Shown here in pieces: positions 1 through 8,240 of a stretch of 22,429 nt of DNA (the stretch's first letter is position 1; each line of letters begins with the position of its first letter). The notes beneath the pieces were generated by a model. The model was not told the origin of the DNA, did no database searches, and saw nothing but the letters and a program-made list of their open reading frames with translations. Location: positions 1-22,429 of the forward strand of contig JBOFIR010000119.1 of the NCBI GenBank assembly GCA_051650265.1, given 5' to 3'. Made by a program: the position numbers and the translations under genes. This stretch comes from JBOFEH01 sp051650265. GTDB lineage: Bacteria; Bacillota; Clostridia; Lachnospirales; Cellulosilyticaceae.

Positions 1-105
1 CCTGAGTATATCTTTAAGACACAACTTCTTCCGCTTCTTCAAGACCAAAGTCTGTGGCAAAGCCAATCACCCTATGATAAACTAGAAGATAACCATCAAA
101 TCTAG
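1..105 (+). CDS. 3' end of an unidentified gene (partial)
   Basis: An open frame runs from the first base of the window to a TAG at 103-105 and encodes the last 34 residues of a protein whose 5' part lies outside. The tail reads PEYIFKTQLL and ends in KLEDNHQI. I do not recognise the family from this fragment. The stop codon touches the AGGAGGA ribosome binding site (104-110) of the following nitroreductase gene, so the two are probably co-transcribed and perhaps translationally coupled. The frame could be fortuitous, but the tight junction with the next gene argues for a real C-terminus. Confidence 0.55.
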   Translation, partial: PEYIFKTQLLPLLQDQSLWQSQSPYDKLEDNHQI

Positions 106-117
106 GAGGAATAGTTT

Positions 118-624
118 ATGAATGATGTATTACAAACAATTTATTCGCGTCGTAGTATCCGTCAATTTACAGATCAAGCTGTATCCAAAAATCTGGTAGA
201 TGAAATTGTGAAAGCAGGATTCTACGCACCATCTGGTCACAACAAACAGCCCTGGCACTTTGTTGTGATTGATGATCAGGCACGCTTTGAAGAAATTATG
301 GCGATTCATCCTTATACCATTATGCTCAAAACAGCACCTATCGCTATCTTGGTGTGTGCTGATACAACACTTTCTCCAACACTTTGGCAAGATGATTGCG
401 GTGCAGCCACACAAAACATACTCCTTGCAGCCCATTCACTTGGCCTTGGTAGTGTGTGGTGTGGTATTCGTAACAACCCATCTCTTATGGCTGAATTCAA
501 GTTGCTTTTTAATCTCCCTGACGGCATTGAAGCCTATAGCCTCATCGCCTTAGGTCATACAGAGGTGACTAAGCCAATCCCAGAACGCTTTAATGCAGAG
601 CGTGTTCATTACAATGGTTTTTAA
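118..624 (+). CDS. Nitroreductase family protein
   Basis: This encodes a 168-residue FMN-dependent oxidoreductase of the nitroreductase superfamily, usually a cytoplasmic homodimer that uses NAD(P)H to reduce nitro compounds, quinones or related acceptors; the physiological substrate cannot be read from sequence. Visible family marks are the N-terminal FMN-phosphate-binding RRSIR (residues 11-15), the APSGHNKQPWHFVV segment (about 37-50) and GLGSVWCGI (about 109-117). The length fits the short, single-domain members. The start is secured by AGGAGGA seven bases upstream of the ATG. The hydroxyacid dehydrogenase gene follows after 36 nt on the same strand, so both oxidoreductases are probably in one operon with the truncated upstream gene. 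Confidence 0.93.
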   Translation: MNDVLQTIYSRRSIRQFTDQAVSKNLVDEIVKAGFYAPSGHNKQPWHFVVIDDQARFEEIMAIHPYTIMLKTAPIAILVCADTTLSPTLWQDDCGAATQNILLAAHSLGLGSVWCGIRNNPSLMAEFKLLFNLPDGIEAYSLIALGHTEVTKPIPERFNAERVHYNGF

Positions 625-660
625 AGCTATCCTACACGAGAAGAAAGAGGTATTTAATAT

Positions 661-1605
661 ATGAAACTTGTAATTATTGAACCACTTGGTGTTGCCCAAA
701 ACAAATTACTTGCTATGACAAAAGCTAGTCTACCATCTGATTTAGAAATCGTTTACTATGATACACGTACGACTGACACTGAGGAGCTGATCCAACGCGG
801 CGCTGATGCAGATATCATCGCGGTTTCTAATCTACCACTTAACCAAGACGTGATTGCTGGCTGCCCTCATCTCAAAATGCTTGCTGTTGCATTTACAGGC
901 GTTGACCACATTGCCTTAGATGCATGCAAAGCGCGTGGGATCACAGTCTGCAACTGTGCAGGTTATTCCAACGCCGCTGTTGCAGACGTTGTGTTTGGCA
1001 TGCTCATTGCACTTTATCGCAATCTCATCCGTTGTGATGAAGTGGTACGCCAAGGTGGTACAAAAGATGGCCTCATCGGCTTTGAGCTAGAGGGCAAAAA
1101 ATTCGGAATCATAGGCACGGGGGCTATTGGCCTTCGCGTGGCTCAGATTGCCAAAGCTTTTGGCTGCGAAGTACTTGCCTACAGTCGTACTGTCAAGGAA
1201 GAGACGGGACTTACCTTTGTTGATCTTGACACACTCCTGTCAACATGTGATGTGGTATCTCTTCATGTCCCACTGACTGAAGACACAAAGCATTTGATCA
1301 ATGCAGAAAAGCTTGCGTTGATGCAACCACATGCAGTACTAATCAATACAGCAAGAGGTCCTGTCGTTGATAGCGAAGCGCTAGCACATGCACTTCAGGA
1401 AGGTACTATTGCTGGGGCTGGAATCGATGTATTCGAAATTGAGCCGCCAATCCCAACAGATCACCCATTATGTGGTGCTCAAAATGCACTTGTCACACCA
1501 CATATTGCTTTTGCCACTGTAGAAGCACTCGAAAAGCGTGCAGTCATTGTCTTTGACAATATCGACAAATGGCTCTCACATTGCCCACAAAACATCATCT
1601 GTTAG
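661..1605 (+). CDS. D-isomer-specific 2-hydroxyacid dehydrogenase
   Basis: This 314-residue cytoplasmic enzyme should interconvert a D-2-hydroxyacid and its 2-oxoacid with a nicotinamide cofactor. The Rossmann motif GTGAIG is at 152-157. The catalytic triad of the family is in place: Arg232 in NTARGPVVD, Glu261 in FEIEPP, and His281 in TPHIAF. After the second strand the sequence is LAYSR (172-176), where NAD-dependent members usually have an Asp, so NADP(H) use is plausible (inference). The substrate cannot be assigned; glyoxylate/hydroxypyruvate reductase, phosphoglycerate dehydrogenase-like and lactate dehydrogenase-like enzymes share this fold. The ATG is preceded by GAAAGAGG. It is the last gene of its operon, and a strong hairpin follows directly. 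Confidence 0.92.
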   Translation: MKLVIIEPLGVAQNKLLAMTKASLPSDLEIVYYDTRTTDTEELIQRGADADIIAVSNLPLNQDVIAGCPHLKMLAVAFTGVDHIALDACKARGITVCNCAGYSNAAVADVVFGMLIALYRNLIRCDEVVRQGGTKDGLIGFELEGKKFGIIGTGAIGLRVAQIAKAFGCEVLAYSRTVKEETGLTFVDLDTLLSTCDVVSLHVPLTEDTKHLINAEKLALMQPHAVLINTARGPVVDSEALAHALQEGTIAGAGIDVFEIEPPIPTDHPLCGAQNALVTPHIAFATVEALEKRAVIVFDNIDKWLSHCPQNIIC

Positions 1606-1611
1606 ACATGA

Positions 1612-1650
1612 AAAAAGAGACCTTCCGATGGAACTAAAAGGTCTCTTTTT
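1612..1650. terminator. Bidirectional intrinsic terminator between convergent genes
   Basis: A perfect 13-bp inverted repeat AAAAAGAGACCTT (1612-1624) and AAGGTCTCTTTTT (1638-1650) with a 13-nt loop. It has A-runs on one side and T-runs on the other, so it can stop transcription from both the hydroxyacid dehydrogenase operon (+) and the acetyltransferase gene (-), whose stop codon lies five bases away. Confidence 0.9.
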
Positions 1651-1654
1651 GTTA

Positions 1655-2875
1655 TTAAAAATAGTCAGAGAAATAAGGCTCCTCAAGAGGAATCAATGTC
1701 TCAAGCAATTTAATTGTCTCACTCTTTGCTTGAATACGCCCAATGCGTGCAAGATATGCCGGTCTACGATAACTCAGCAACATCGTCGTTAATGTCCGAA
1801 TGTCTATCTTGATCACATCCCCTTTTTGTTCTAATGTCACCTGTTTTTCTCCCTTTTCATCCCACCACACAGCAAAATGGCTTCTATTCCACTCAAGGAG
1901 CGGATCACTTACCTCAAAGGTAAACCCTTTACTCTGTAGTTCATGGTCAAAAGGATATTTTTTGAGAAACATTTCAACATCTACAATACGCCCCATAAAA
2001 AATGGCTTAATCTTTTCTTCAATCTCACTATCCTCAAGCAAGAAGGCTAGTGACTCATTGGTGTGTGTACTTCCTCTTACTTCTGTAATCATGGAAAAAT
2101 GTGCACTGATAAAGTTCCACAACCCTTTTCGAGCCTCTTCACTGAGATAGACGAGTTCCTTCATATGGAAGATGTCATCTGCTATCCAGTATGTAATATA
2201 ACCTTGAGGCACGTCATTGATATCGTAGTAGATGGCTGCAATAATCTCTTCAACTTCCCATCTCCAATACTCTTCCCAAGCGAGCTGGTCTCTGACCAAT
2301 GCACCATGTCTTTGGTTTGTAAAGCGGTTGTGTGTTTCCTTGAGATCTTTGTGATCTATATCTACCCTATGCACCATCCCTGGCACTTCTACTGCCTTTG
2401 GCAATTGAATATCCTTGATTGTAAAACTCATCACATCTGATATGATCTCCCACCCTTTTCGTCTATAGTAGGGGATTGAGTATGGATACAAAAAGGATAT
2501 GGTTTGACCTCGGCTTCGCATGTCTTGAAGACTTTGTTTCATAAGACTCTGCATAAGTCCATAATTTGAGTATTCAGGATAGGTTGCAACACCTGTCACG
2601 CCGCCCATCTCATAGATTACTCCATGAATATTGACACGCATCGGATAAACAGCAAGCTGAGACACCAATTTATTGCCATCAAACCAACCTAGAACATCTG
2701 CCTTTTGAAGCACAGGTCTCTTGGATTGTACAATCTCATCTTGTTCCCACCCCACATCATTCAACTCTCTATTGGTCACTTGAAATACATAGCGTAATAA
2801 ATCATTGAACTGTGACAGATGCTTTAGTTCAAGTACTTGCATCTTCAACCGCTCTTGCAACTTGCTTTTTCGCAT
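1655..2875 (-). CDS. Eis-like GNAT family N-acetyltransferase
   Basis: This 406-residue protein fits the Eis family: two GNAT lobes followed by a sterol-carrier-protein-like C-terminal domain. Such enzymes acetylate amines with acetyl-CoA; in mycobacteria and some Bacilli they modify aminoglycosides, but the substrate here is unknown. The acetyl-CoA loop is visible as GVATYPEYSNYGL (residues 95-107). The chain ends in DYF, consistent with the C-terminal carboxylate that acts in catalysis in Eis. I chose the ATG at 2875 because GGAAGG lies seven bases upstream; a TTG 30 nt earlier is in frame but has no ribosome binding site. It is transcribed towards the hydroxyacid dehydrogenase gene. Confidence 0.88.
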   Translation of the reverse strand: MRKSKLQERLKMQVLELKHLSQFNDLLRYVFQVTNRELNDVGWEQDEIVQSKRPVLQKADVLGWFDGNKLVSQLAVYPMRVNIHGVIYEMGGVTGVATYPEYSNYGLMQSLMKQSLQDMRSRGQTISFLYPYSIPYYRRKGWEIISDVMSFTIKDIQLPKAVEVPGMVHRVDIDHKDLKETHNRFTNQRHGALVRDQLAWEEYWRWEVEEIIAAIYYDINDVPQGYITYWIADDIFHMKELVYLSEEARKGLWNFISAHFSMITEVRGSTHTNESLAFLLEDSEIEEKIKPFFMGRIVDVEMFLKKYPFDHELQSKGFTFEVSDPLLEWNRSHFAVWWDEKGEKQVTLEQKGDVIKIDIRTLTTMLLSYRRPAYLARIGRIQAKSETIKLLETLIPLEEPYFSDYF

Positions 2876-2941
2876 ACTAAAACCTTCCTTGCCTTTACTT
2901 TCCAATATTATTATCAGTATCTTAAATTAATTCATATCTTT

Positions 2942-2970
2942 ATGATAACATATTTTTGTGTTTTTATTAA
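2942..2970 (-). promoter_or_regulatory. Possible SigA-type promoter of the acetyltransferase gene
   Basis: On the - strand, TTAATA (2965-2970) and TATCAT (2942-2947) are separated by 17 nt in a very AT-rich stretch, about 65 nt upstream of the acetyltransferase ATG. The -35 match is only 4 of 6, so this is tentative. No terminator is evident between this gene and the upstream YdjM-like gene, so read-through is also possible. Confidence 0.35.
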
Positions 2971-3046
2971 GAAGTAATCATACGCTTATTTTTAACCAAT
3001 CTCTTGATTTCTATTTATTTTCAGTTTTTTTCATGTAAGTGAACTA

Positions 3047-3517
3047 TTAAAGAATTAAAAAGCAAACAATCCTTACAATCAGTATACTTGCTACAACATA
3101 TTCTCCCCATTCTCCTGTGTGGATTCTTGCAATTTTATATTTTTCCTTTGTGATCGGATAAATCAGTGGTACCCCTCTTGGATTGAGCATATCTAATAAA
3201 ATATGCGACACGTATCCTATAGTGATTCCCGTAGTAATAACACTTCCTCCAAATATAGCACCCATAATAAAAAATACAATCGCTGCAGCTAACAAACTAT
3301 GTGTCGCTCCTCTATGTCCAAAGATTTTAAAAGGGTAATGGAGTACTGGAATCTGTTGACTAAGCCAACTTCTGGGATGATCGATATCTGGTAAAATAGA
3401 TCCCACTACAGCCATACCATAATAAAGTACGATCTCTGTACCCAGCTGTGGTTCCACGGCTCTACTCATGAGCGTTGCCAAAGCAATTCCCCCTATGATG
3501 TGTGTACGATAAGTCAT
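3047..3517 (-). CDS. YdjM-like membrane-bound metal-dependent hydrolase
   Basis: This 156-residue integral membrane protein belongs to the YdjM/DUF457 family of putative metal-dependent hydrolases, related to phospholipase C-like membrane proteins. The family's conserved His/Asp pattern is visible: H6 near the N-terminus, GSILPDIDHPRS (about 39-50), FGHRGATHSLL (about 66-76) and GYVSHILLDMLNPRGVPLIYP (about 101-121). Hydrophobic segments separate these motifs and a final hydrophobic helix closes the chain. The biological role of the family is poorly defined; E. coli YdjM is LexA-regulated, but I see no LexA box here. GGGAGGTG upstream supports the ATG. It appears to be monocistronic or to lead into the acetyltransferase gene. 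Confidence 0.87.
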   Translation of the reverse strand: MTYRTHIIGGIALATLMSRAVEPQLGTEIVLYYGMAVVGSILPDIDHPRSWLSQQIPVLHYPFKIFGHRGATHSLLAAAIVFFIMGAIFGGSVITTGITIGYVSHILLDMLNPRGVPLIYPITKEKYKIARIHTGEWGEYVVASILIVRIVCFLIL

Positions 3518-3586
3518 CTTGCTTCACCTCCCTCATTCAGTTTATGGAACAATTGCCCACTTGATGCAATGTGTCCGATGAAAGTC

Positions 3587-3616
3587 ATATTAAATTTAAA
3601 ACTTAACTTAAGTCAA
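3587..3616 (-). promoter_or_regulatory. Probable SigA-type promoter of the YdjM-like gene
   Basis: On the - strand TTGACT (3611-3616, five of six consensus bases) and TAATAT (3587-3592) are spaced 18 nt. Transcription would start near 3580, leaving a leader of about 60 nt before the ATG at 3517. It lies downstream of the phnX terminator, as expected for an independent unit. Confidence 0.5.
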
Positions 3617-3649
3617 GCTTTAGTATACCAAATGAAGAAAGATCTTTAA

Positions 3650-3702
3650 AGTAATCAAAAGAAGTGAAGGCGATTTCTCCGCCTTCACTTCTTTTGATTA
3701 CT
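3650..3702 (-). terminator. Terminator of the phosphonate operon, 23-bp perfect stem
   Basis: The arms 3650-3672 and 3680-3702 are perfect reverse complements over 23 bp with a 7-nt loop. The hairpin begins ten bases after the phnX stop codon. On the - strand it is followed by CTTTAAAGATCTTTC, a broken T-tract, and the 3' arm itself is T-rich. It most likely ends the AEP operon transcript. The stem is much longer than a typical intrinsic terminator. Confidence 0.75.
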
Positions 3703-3712
3703 ATTTAAATAC

Positions 3713-4519
3713 TTAGGGCGTCTCACCTTTTGCCAAACGGCTATTAATTTCCTCAATGACTTTTTCTAAATCCGCCATGGTGTCAATGACGAAGTGTGCC
3801 CCTACTGATTGATAAGATTGCATCACACGATCACGATGTACTTTGTACGCACTATCACTTAGTCCATGAAATGCCTCCTCTGTGAGCCCAAGCTCTGAAC
3901 TTCCTATGACCATCCCTACCGTCCATACGCCTGCAGCTCTTCCTTCTTTAATATCAGATGTGGTATCGCCTACTTTAATAACCTGATCACACCGTGTCAT
4001 TTTCAGTTGCTCCATATTACGATAAATCATGTATGGATAGGGTCTACCGTAAGATCCTGTACTATCTGGTGTAATCCAATAATCTGGTGCATAGCCTTTT
4101 GCCTTCGCCCCTTCTGTCACAATTGCCATCATAGAGTCTGTATAGCCTGTTGTTGAACCAATCTTAAGTCCCTTTGCTCTAAGATTTGCTACAGTATCTA
4201 GTACATGAGGAATCGGTATCGTATAGCCTGCAAGTGATTCTAGCAGCATAGGTTCAAACTGCTCATACAACCTATTGACATCATCCATGGTATATGCTCT
4301 ACCGTAGTGTTCTTCCCACATTTCCCCAACACGTGGCATATCTAGCATTGCTTTGATATGGTCAATCTTCAACATCCCCATAGGAATACGTGCTTCTTCT
4401 AGCGTTACATCTACCCCTGCATCTTTAAAAATCTCTACGAATACTCTTACAGGTGCAAAACACCCAAAGTCTACAGCTGTCCCTGCCCAGTCAAAAATAA
4501 TTCCTTCTACTTGTCTCAT
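3713..4519 (-). CDS. phnX: Phosphonoacetaldehyde hydrolase (phosphonatase)
   Basis: PhnX cleaves phosphonoacetaldehyde to acetaldehyde and phosphate and completes AEP breakdown in the cytoplasm. The 268-residue protein shows the diagnostic HAD variant: FDWAGT with nucleophile Asp10 and Ala12 in place of the usual second Asp; Lys51 in GMLKIDH, the Schiff-base lysine of the cap domain; STTGYT (about 122-127); GRPYPYM with Arg159; and VGDTTSDI with Asp185 and Asp189 for magnesium. Length and motif order match the family. Its ATG overlaps the phnW stop as ATGA, so translation is probably coupled. It is the last gene of the operon, followed by a strong hairpin. Confidence 0.97.
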   Translation of the reverse strand: MRQVEGIIFDWAGTAVDFGCFAPVRVFVEIFKDAGVDVTLEEARIPMGMLKIDHIKAMLDMPRVGEMWEEHYGRAYTMDDVNRLYEQFEPMLLESLAGYTIPIPHVLDTVANLRAKGLKIGSTTGYTDSMMAIVTEGAKAKGYAPDYWITPDSTGSYGRPYPYMIYRNMEQLKMTRCDQVIKVGDTTSDIKEGRAAGVWTVGMVIGSSELGLTEEAFHGLSDSAYKVHRDRVMQSYQSVGAHFVIDTMADLEKVIEEINSRLAKGETP

Positions 4520-5607
4520 GCTCTGTTCTCCTCCATATAGCGTGCAATATGATCACATAATATTTCTAAATCTTCTCTATAAATTTCTCCGATATTTCCC
4601 ATTCGGAATGTATCTGCATCAGTCAACTTTCCTGGGTAAATCACAAATCCTCGTGCTTTGATATAGTTATAGAACGCTCCAAAGTCAAAGCCCTCATATG
4701 GAAATACAAATGTTGTAATAATCGGTGATTGTTTTTCATCTGCTATGTAAGCCTGAATACCTATCTCTGCAAGTCTTTGACGTAGATAAGTATTGTTACC
4801 TGCGTATCTTACATATCTTGTACCTACGCCGCCCTCTTCTTCAAGCTCTACCAATGCTTGTCTAAAAGCTGCAACAACATGTGTCGGTGAAGTATATCGC
4901 CATTTGCCATCATACATCCCAATCCACTGATCATATAAGTCTAGGCATAAACTTCTCGCATTACCCTTGCACTTTTCAAGCGTCTCTTTCTTCGCAAGTA
5001 CAAAGCCGAACCCAGGCACCCCTTGTATGCACTTATTAGCACTACTGATTAGAAAATCAATTCCTAAGTCTCCTACTGCAACAGGAATACCTCCAAAGCT
5101 ACTCATTGCATCAATAATCAATACTTTGTCATGTACCTTGGCAAGGTTGCTGACTATTTCTATAGGATTGAGTATTCCCGTTGTCGTCTCGCAGTGTACC
5201 ATTGCAATATGTGTAATGGCAGGGTCTTCTTCAAGATATCTTGCGATCACTTCACCATCAGGCACTGTGTGGTAAGGTACTTCACATACCGTGTATGCCA
5301 TTCCCATGCACATTGCCATACTTACCATACGTTCGCCGTATGCTCCATTGGTAATAAAAAGACACTTGCCATCACGGCCAACCGCTGTAGTAAGCACAGA
5401 CTCCACTGCAAAACTACCACTTCCTTGCATTAATACCGCTGTATATTCCGCCTCTTCTACCAAGGCAACCTTGAGCAGTTCACTTCGAATCTCCTGTGTC
5501 ATCTGCTTATACTCATCATCCCAAGTACAGCGATCTACAAGCATTTGTCTTTTGACCGTATCTGTTGTGGTCAAAGGACCTGGTGTTAATAACTTATATG
5601 TGTTCAT
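4516..5607 (-). CDS. phnW: 2-aminoethylphosphonate–pyruvate transaminase
   Basis: PhnW is a PLP-dependent class V aminotransferase that moves the amino group of AEP to pyruvate, giving phosphonoacetaldehyde and alanine. The 363-residue length is typical. Visible marks are the N-terminal LTPGPL (7-12), the substrate/cofactor loop QGSGSFAVES (61-70), HCETTTG (138-144), the PLP-ring Asp in IIDAMSSFGG (164-173) and the Schiff-base Lys192 in SSANKCIQG. GAGGG upstream of the ATG serves as ribosome binding site. The gene follows the binding-protein gene after 19 nt and overlaps phnX by 4 nt. Its product is the exact substrate of PhnX, which fixes the pathway. Confidence 0.97.
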   Translation of the reverse strand: MNTYKLLTPGPLTTTDTVKRQMLVDRCTWDDEYKQMTQEIRSELLKVALVEEAEYTAVLMQGSGSFAVESVLTTAVGRDGKCLFITNGAYGERMVSMAMCMGMAYTVCEVPYHTVPDGEVIARYLEEDPAITHIAMVHCETTTGILNPIEIVSNLAKVHDKVLIIDAMSSFGGIPVAVGDLGIDFLISSANKCIQGVPGFGFVLAKKETLEKCKGNARSLCLDLYDQWIGMYDGKWRYTSPTHVVAAFRQALVELEEEGGVGTRYVRYAGNNTYLRQRLAEIGIQAYIADEKQSPIITTFVFPYEGFDFGAFYNYIKARGFVIYPGKLTDADTFRMGNIGEIYREDLEILCDHIARYMEENRA

Positions 5608-5626
5608 TTTCTTTCCCTCACTTTAT

Positions 5627-6619
5627 TTATAATGTTGGTTTGGCTTGATTAAAGAAATCTTGATGTGCTTTGAGTAACTCCACTGTCAGTGGCTTCTCAA
5701 AAGATTTGCTATATGCAGGTTGATCCTGTGCATCTACTGATTCTCCCTCATAAAGGGCTACTGGATAGTCCTTTATCAATTCACTTCTTCCCTTACTTAT
5801 GATTACCTTAGCCATCTCCTGAGCACGTGCTGTTTTTTCTTCATCTTTTTGAACCACTGCAACCGCTTCTGTCAGTGTAAAGTTCCCTTCTACTGGATCA
5901 ACATATGCTACAGGCTTACCTTCTTTAGCATCTGCTACAGCTTGATGTCTAAGTCCAAAACCTGCAGCAACTTCTCCAGCTCTGACCTTTTTGATTGGTC
6001 CTGACCCCGAACTCTCAATATGGGGACCACAGTTTTGAAGAAGTTGCCCAAGCACCTTCTTCCCATCGGTTTCACCATAATAATCTGCAATCGCCTGAAC
6101 GCCTAACCATCCTGTAGAGGAATCCATAATATTAGGAATCGCTACCAATCCTGCATACTCTGGCTTGGTCAAGTCCATAAAGGATGTTGGCATCGTCAAC
6201 CCTTCCTCTTCTAGCACCTGTGTATTGACAAAGAGTGCCCCTACATTACCTAACAGTGGGGCATAATAATCTGGGTGCTGCTCTAGTGTCTGTGGCAAAT
6301 CTTCTCCTAATGGTACGAACATCTCATGGACTTGCTGCGCACTTTCTAAATAGTAGGTGCTCATAGTCAGTAGATCTGCCTCAATCTCCTTGCCTTCTAT
6401 TAGGAGCTTACCACCAATTTCTGAGGTCCCCATTCCCTGCATAATATACTGTCCTTCATACCCTGCCAGATTAAGTGCTTTTTCCATAATTGCAATAGCC
6501 TCTTCATCTGCATTGCTATAGATGACCACTTGATCTGCTGCCTTACTCCCACAACCTACACCCAGCGCACTAATACTCAGTACTGTACATCCAAAAATTA
6601 CTTTTTTAATTTTCTTCAT
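5627..6619 (-). CDS. ABC transporter substrate-binding lipoprotein, probably for 2-aminoethylphosphonate
   Basis: This 330-residue extracellular solute-binding protein resembles the iron/AEP-binding (PhnS-like) group. It starts with a basic n-region (MKKIKK) and a hydrophobic stretch ending in LGVGC, so Cys23 is the likely lipidated residue; glycine at -3 is unusual for a lipobox. The mature part begins with QVVIYSNADEEAI, typical of this fold, followed by ligand-loop segments such as QGMGTSEIGGKL and GSGPIKKVRAGEVAAGFG. The assignment to AEP rests on location between the permease gene (14-bp overlap) and phnW. Ferric iron binding, the other common role of this fold, cannot be excluded by sequence alone. 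GGAAGGGG precedes the ATG. Confidence 0.85.
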   Translation of the reverse strand: MKKIKKVIFGCTVLSISALGVGCGSKAADQVVIYSNADEEAIAIMEKALNLAGYEGQYIMQGMGTSEIGGKLLIEGKEIEADLLTMSTYYLESAQQVHEMFVPLGEDLPQTLEQHPDYYAPLLGNVGALFVNTQVLEEEGLTMPTSFMDLTKPEYAGLVAIPNIMDSSTGWLGVQAIADYYGETDGKKVLGQLLQNCGPHIESSGSGPIKKVRAGEVAAGFGLRHQAVADAKEGKPVAYVDPVEGNFTLTEAVAVVQKDEEKTARAQEMAKVIISKGRSELIKDYPVALYEGESVDAQDQPAYSKSFEKPLTVELLKAHQDFFNQAKPTL

Positions 6620-8240
6620 CTTGAAAACCCCTTCCTATCGGATCAATATCACAACATCTTTTCACCACACAGTTGGTGAGTAGTATGAGCATAGATAAAA
6701 CAAATATCTCATTGAACTTTGCATAGTGTTGGAGCTCTTTGATCTTGCTCGTCACAACACTTGTCTTGGCACTTGTCAAAAAGATAATGGCACTAATCGT
6801 TACCATACTATTTACAAAGTAGTACTGAAACATCTCAATTAATGTGGCAAAAGAATTTGGGACAACCACTCTTATGATTGTCTTAAACCAACTATCTCCC
6901 ATCAATTCTCCTGTGGCTTCCCATGTGCTATTCATCTTGGATAACGCACTTTTGGCCATCATATATGGCGTTGTAAAGAAATGTACCATGTTACAAAGTA
7001 CGAGGATTAACAAACCACCTTTTAAGCTACTCCCATTCCAAAACACCAAAAAGCCTAGCCCAAGCACCATTCCTGGTACACAGTTTGTAATCATACTCAC
7101 CGTCTCTATACTGATCTTGGCACCTAAAACAATAGGGGATCTTGCAGCTAATAAACCTGCGCAGTATGCCACAAATGTTCCTAGTACTGCTGTCAAAAAA
7201 GATACACTCAAAGAATTGCCATATACCTGCCACAGCTGGCTTGTGCCAAGCATTTTGATCCAATACTTGAAGGTCAGACTCATGTCATACGGCCAGTTGT
7301 TCATAAATGGCGTGATAAACATCACCATAAAGATCCCTAAGATCACCATAACAATCACACAGCTGATCGCTCCCAATATGCCATCACGCCATCTACTTGA
7401 TAACGGCGCCATAGGTGTTACCTTGTCATAGCGAATATTGTATTTTTCCAGGTAGAGCAATAGGCCTAGCGCGAATAAGGCCGGGATGAGCATCATCACC
7501 GCAATCACTGAACCATTACTCAAACTTGGTATTGATCCCAGCATCTGTTGATACAGCTGAGTCGCTAGCACCTCATAAGTCCCACCTACAGAAGCTGGCA
7601 CCCCAAAGTCTGTAAAGCTTAGAACGAATGCAAGAACAAATGCCCCACCTAAAGTACCCAGCATTGGTCTAAGTACTGTCACACCAAAACTTCTTGCTGA
7701 TGAGTCGCCCATAAGCTTTGAAACCACCATATACTTAGGATCAATATACCGAAATGCATTATAAATCAGCAAAAATGCAGAAGGTAATGTATAGATCACA
7801 TAACCGATTAGCAAACCATTGAATCCATAGATTTCAATAAGCTCTCTTCCAAAAATCTTGGTCAGTAATCCTTGCTTACCGAAAGAATAAATGATCACAA
7901 ATCCATAGGTAATAGTCGGAAGTAACATAGGAAGTGTAATCCCAAGCTTTAGGGTCTTCTTGAGACGCTGAGGTAAATTGGTAAAATGCAATGTATACGC
8001 TAGTAAAAAACCTAGCATTGTCGCGACTGCTGCACTCACACTCGCTATTACAAGGCTGTTTTTTGTTGCTCTAAGAATCCCATCTTCTCCCAATACCTTA
8101 ATATAATTTTCAAATCCAATGCCTTGCGCTGTGTCAAAAGATCTTCCCAATAGCATCACTAGTGGGCCAATCAGAAAGAGGATGAAAAAAATAGCCAATC
8201 CTCCATATAATCCATAAAATTTCAGTTGTTTCTTAGGCAT
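6606..8240 (-). CDS. ABC transporter permease with two fused membrane domains, probably AEP uptake
   Basis: This 544-residue inner-membrane protein contains two consecutive binding-protein-dependent permease domains, as in FbpB-type and putative AEP (PhnU2-type) permeases. Each half has about six hydrophobic helices and an EAA-like loop that contacts the ATPase: KLMGDSSARSFGVTVLRPML in the first half and GELMGDSWFKTIIRVVVPN in the second. I set the start at the ATG at 8240 because GGAG lies just upstream; a TTG at 8252 is in frame but begins inside that ribosome binding site. The start overlaps the ATPase stop by 8 nt and the end overlaps the binding-protein gene by 14 nt, so subunits are translated as a unit. 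Confidence 0.9.
   Translation of the reverse strand: MPKKQLKFYGLYGGLAIFFILFLIGPLVMLLGRSFDTAQGIGFENYIKVLGEDGILRATKNSLVIASVSAAVATMLGFLLAYTLHFTNLPQRLKKTLKLGITLPMLLPTITYGFVIIYSFGKQGLLTKIFGRELIEIYGFNGLLIGYVIYTLPSAFLLIYNAFRYIDPKYMVVSKLMGDSSARSFGVTVLRPMLGTLGGAFVLAFVLSFTDFGVPASVGGTYEVLATQLYQQMLGSIPSLSNGSVIAVMMLIPALFALGLLLYLEKYNIRYDKVTPMAPLSSRWRDGILGAISCVIVMVILGIFMVMFITPFMNNWPYDMSLTFKYWIKMLGTSQLWQVYGNSLSVSFLTAVLGTFVAYCAGLLAARSPIVLGAKISIETVSMITNCVPGMVLGLGFLVFWNGSSLKGGLLILVLCNMVHFFTTPYMMAKSALSKMNSTWEATGELMGDSWFKTIIRVVVPNSFATLIEMFQYYFVNSMVTISAIIFLTSAKTSVVTSKIKELQHYAKFNEIFVLSMLILLTNCVVKRCCDIDPIGRGFQDEEN

Noticed and set aside
1538..1792. 84-codon + strand frame across the dehydrogenase end and the terminator
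   Set aside because: Overlaps the dehydrogenase in another frame and runs through the terminator hairpin into the antisense of the acetyltransferase gene.
2876..2905. TTG start adding ten residues to the acetyltransferase
   Set aside because: Its extension contains the ribosome binding site of the ATG at 2875.
6844..7431. 195-codon open frame on the + strand within the permease gene
   Set aside because: Antisense shadow of membrane helices; no start signals and it overlaps a permease with recognisable EAA-like loops.
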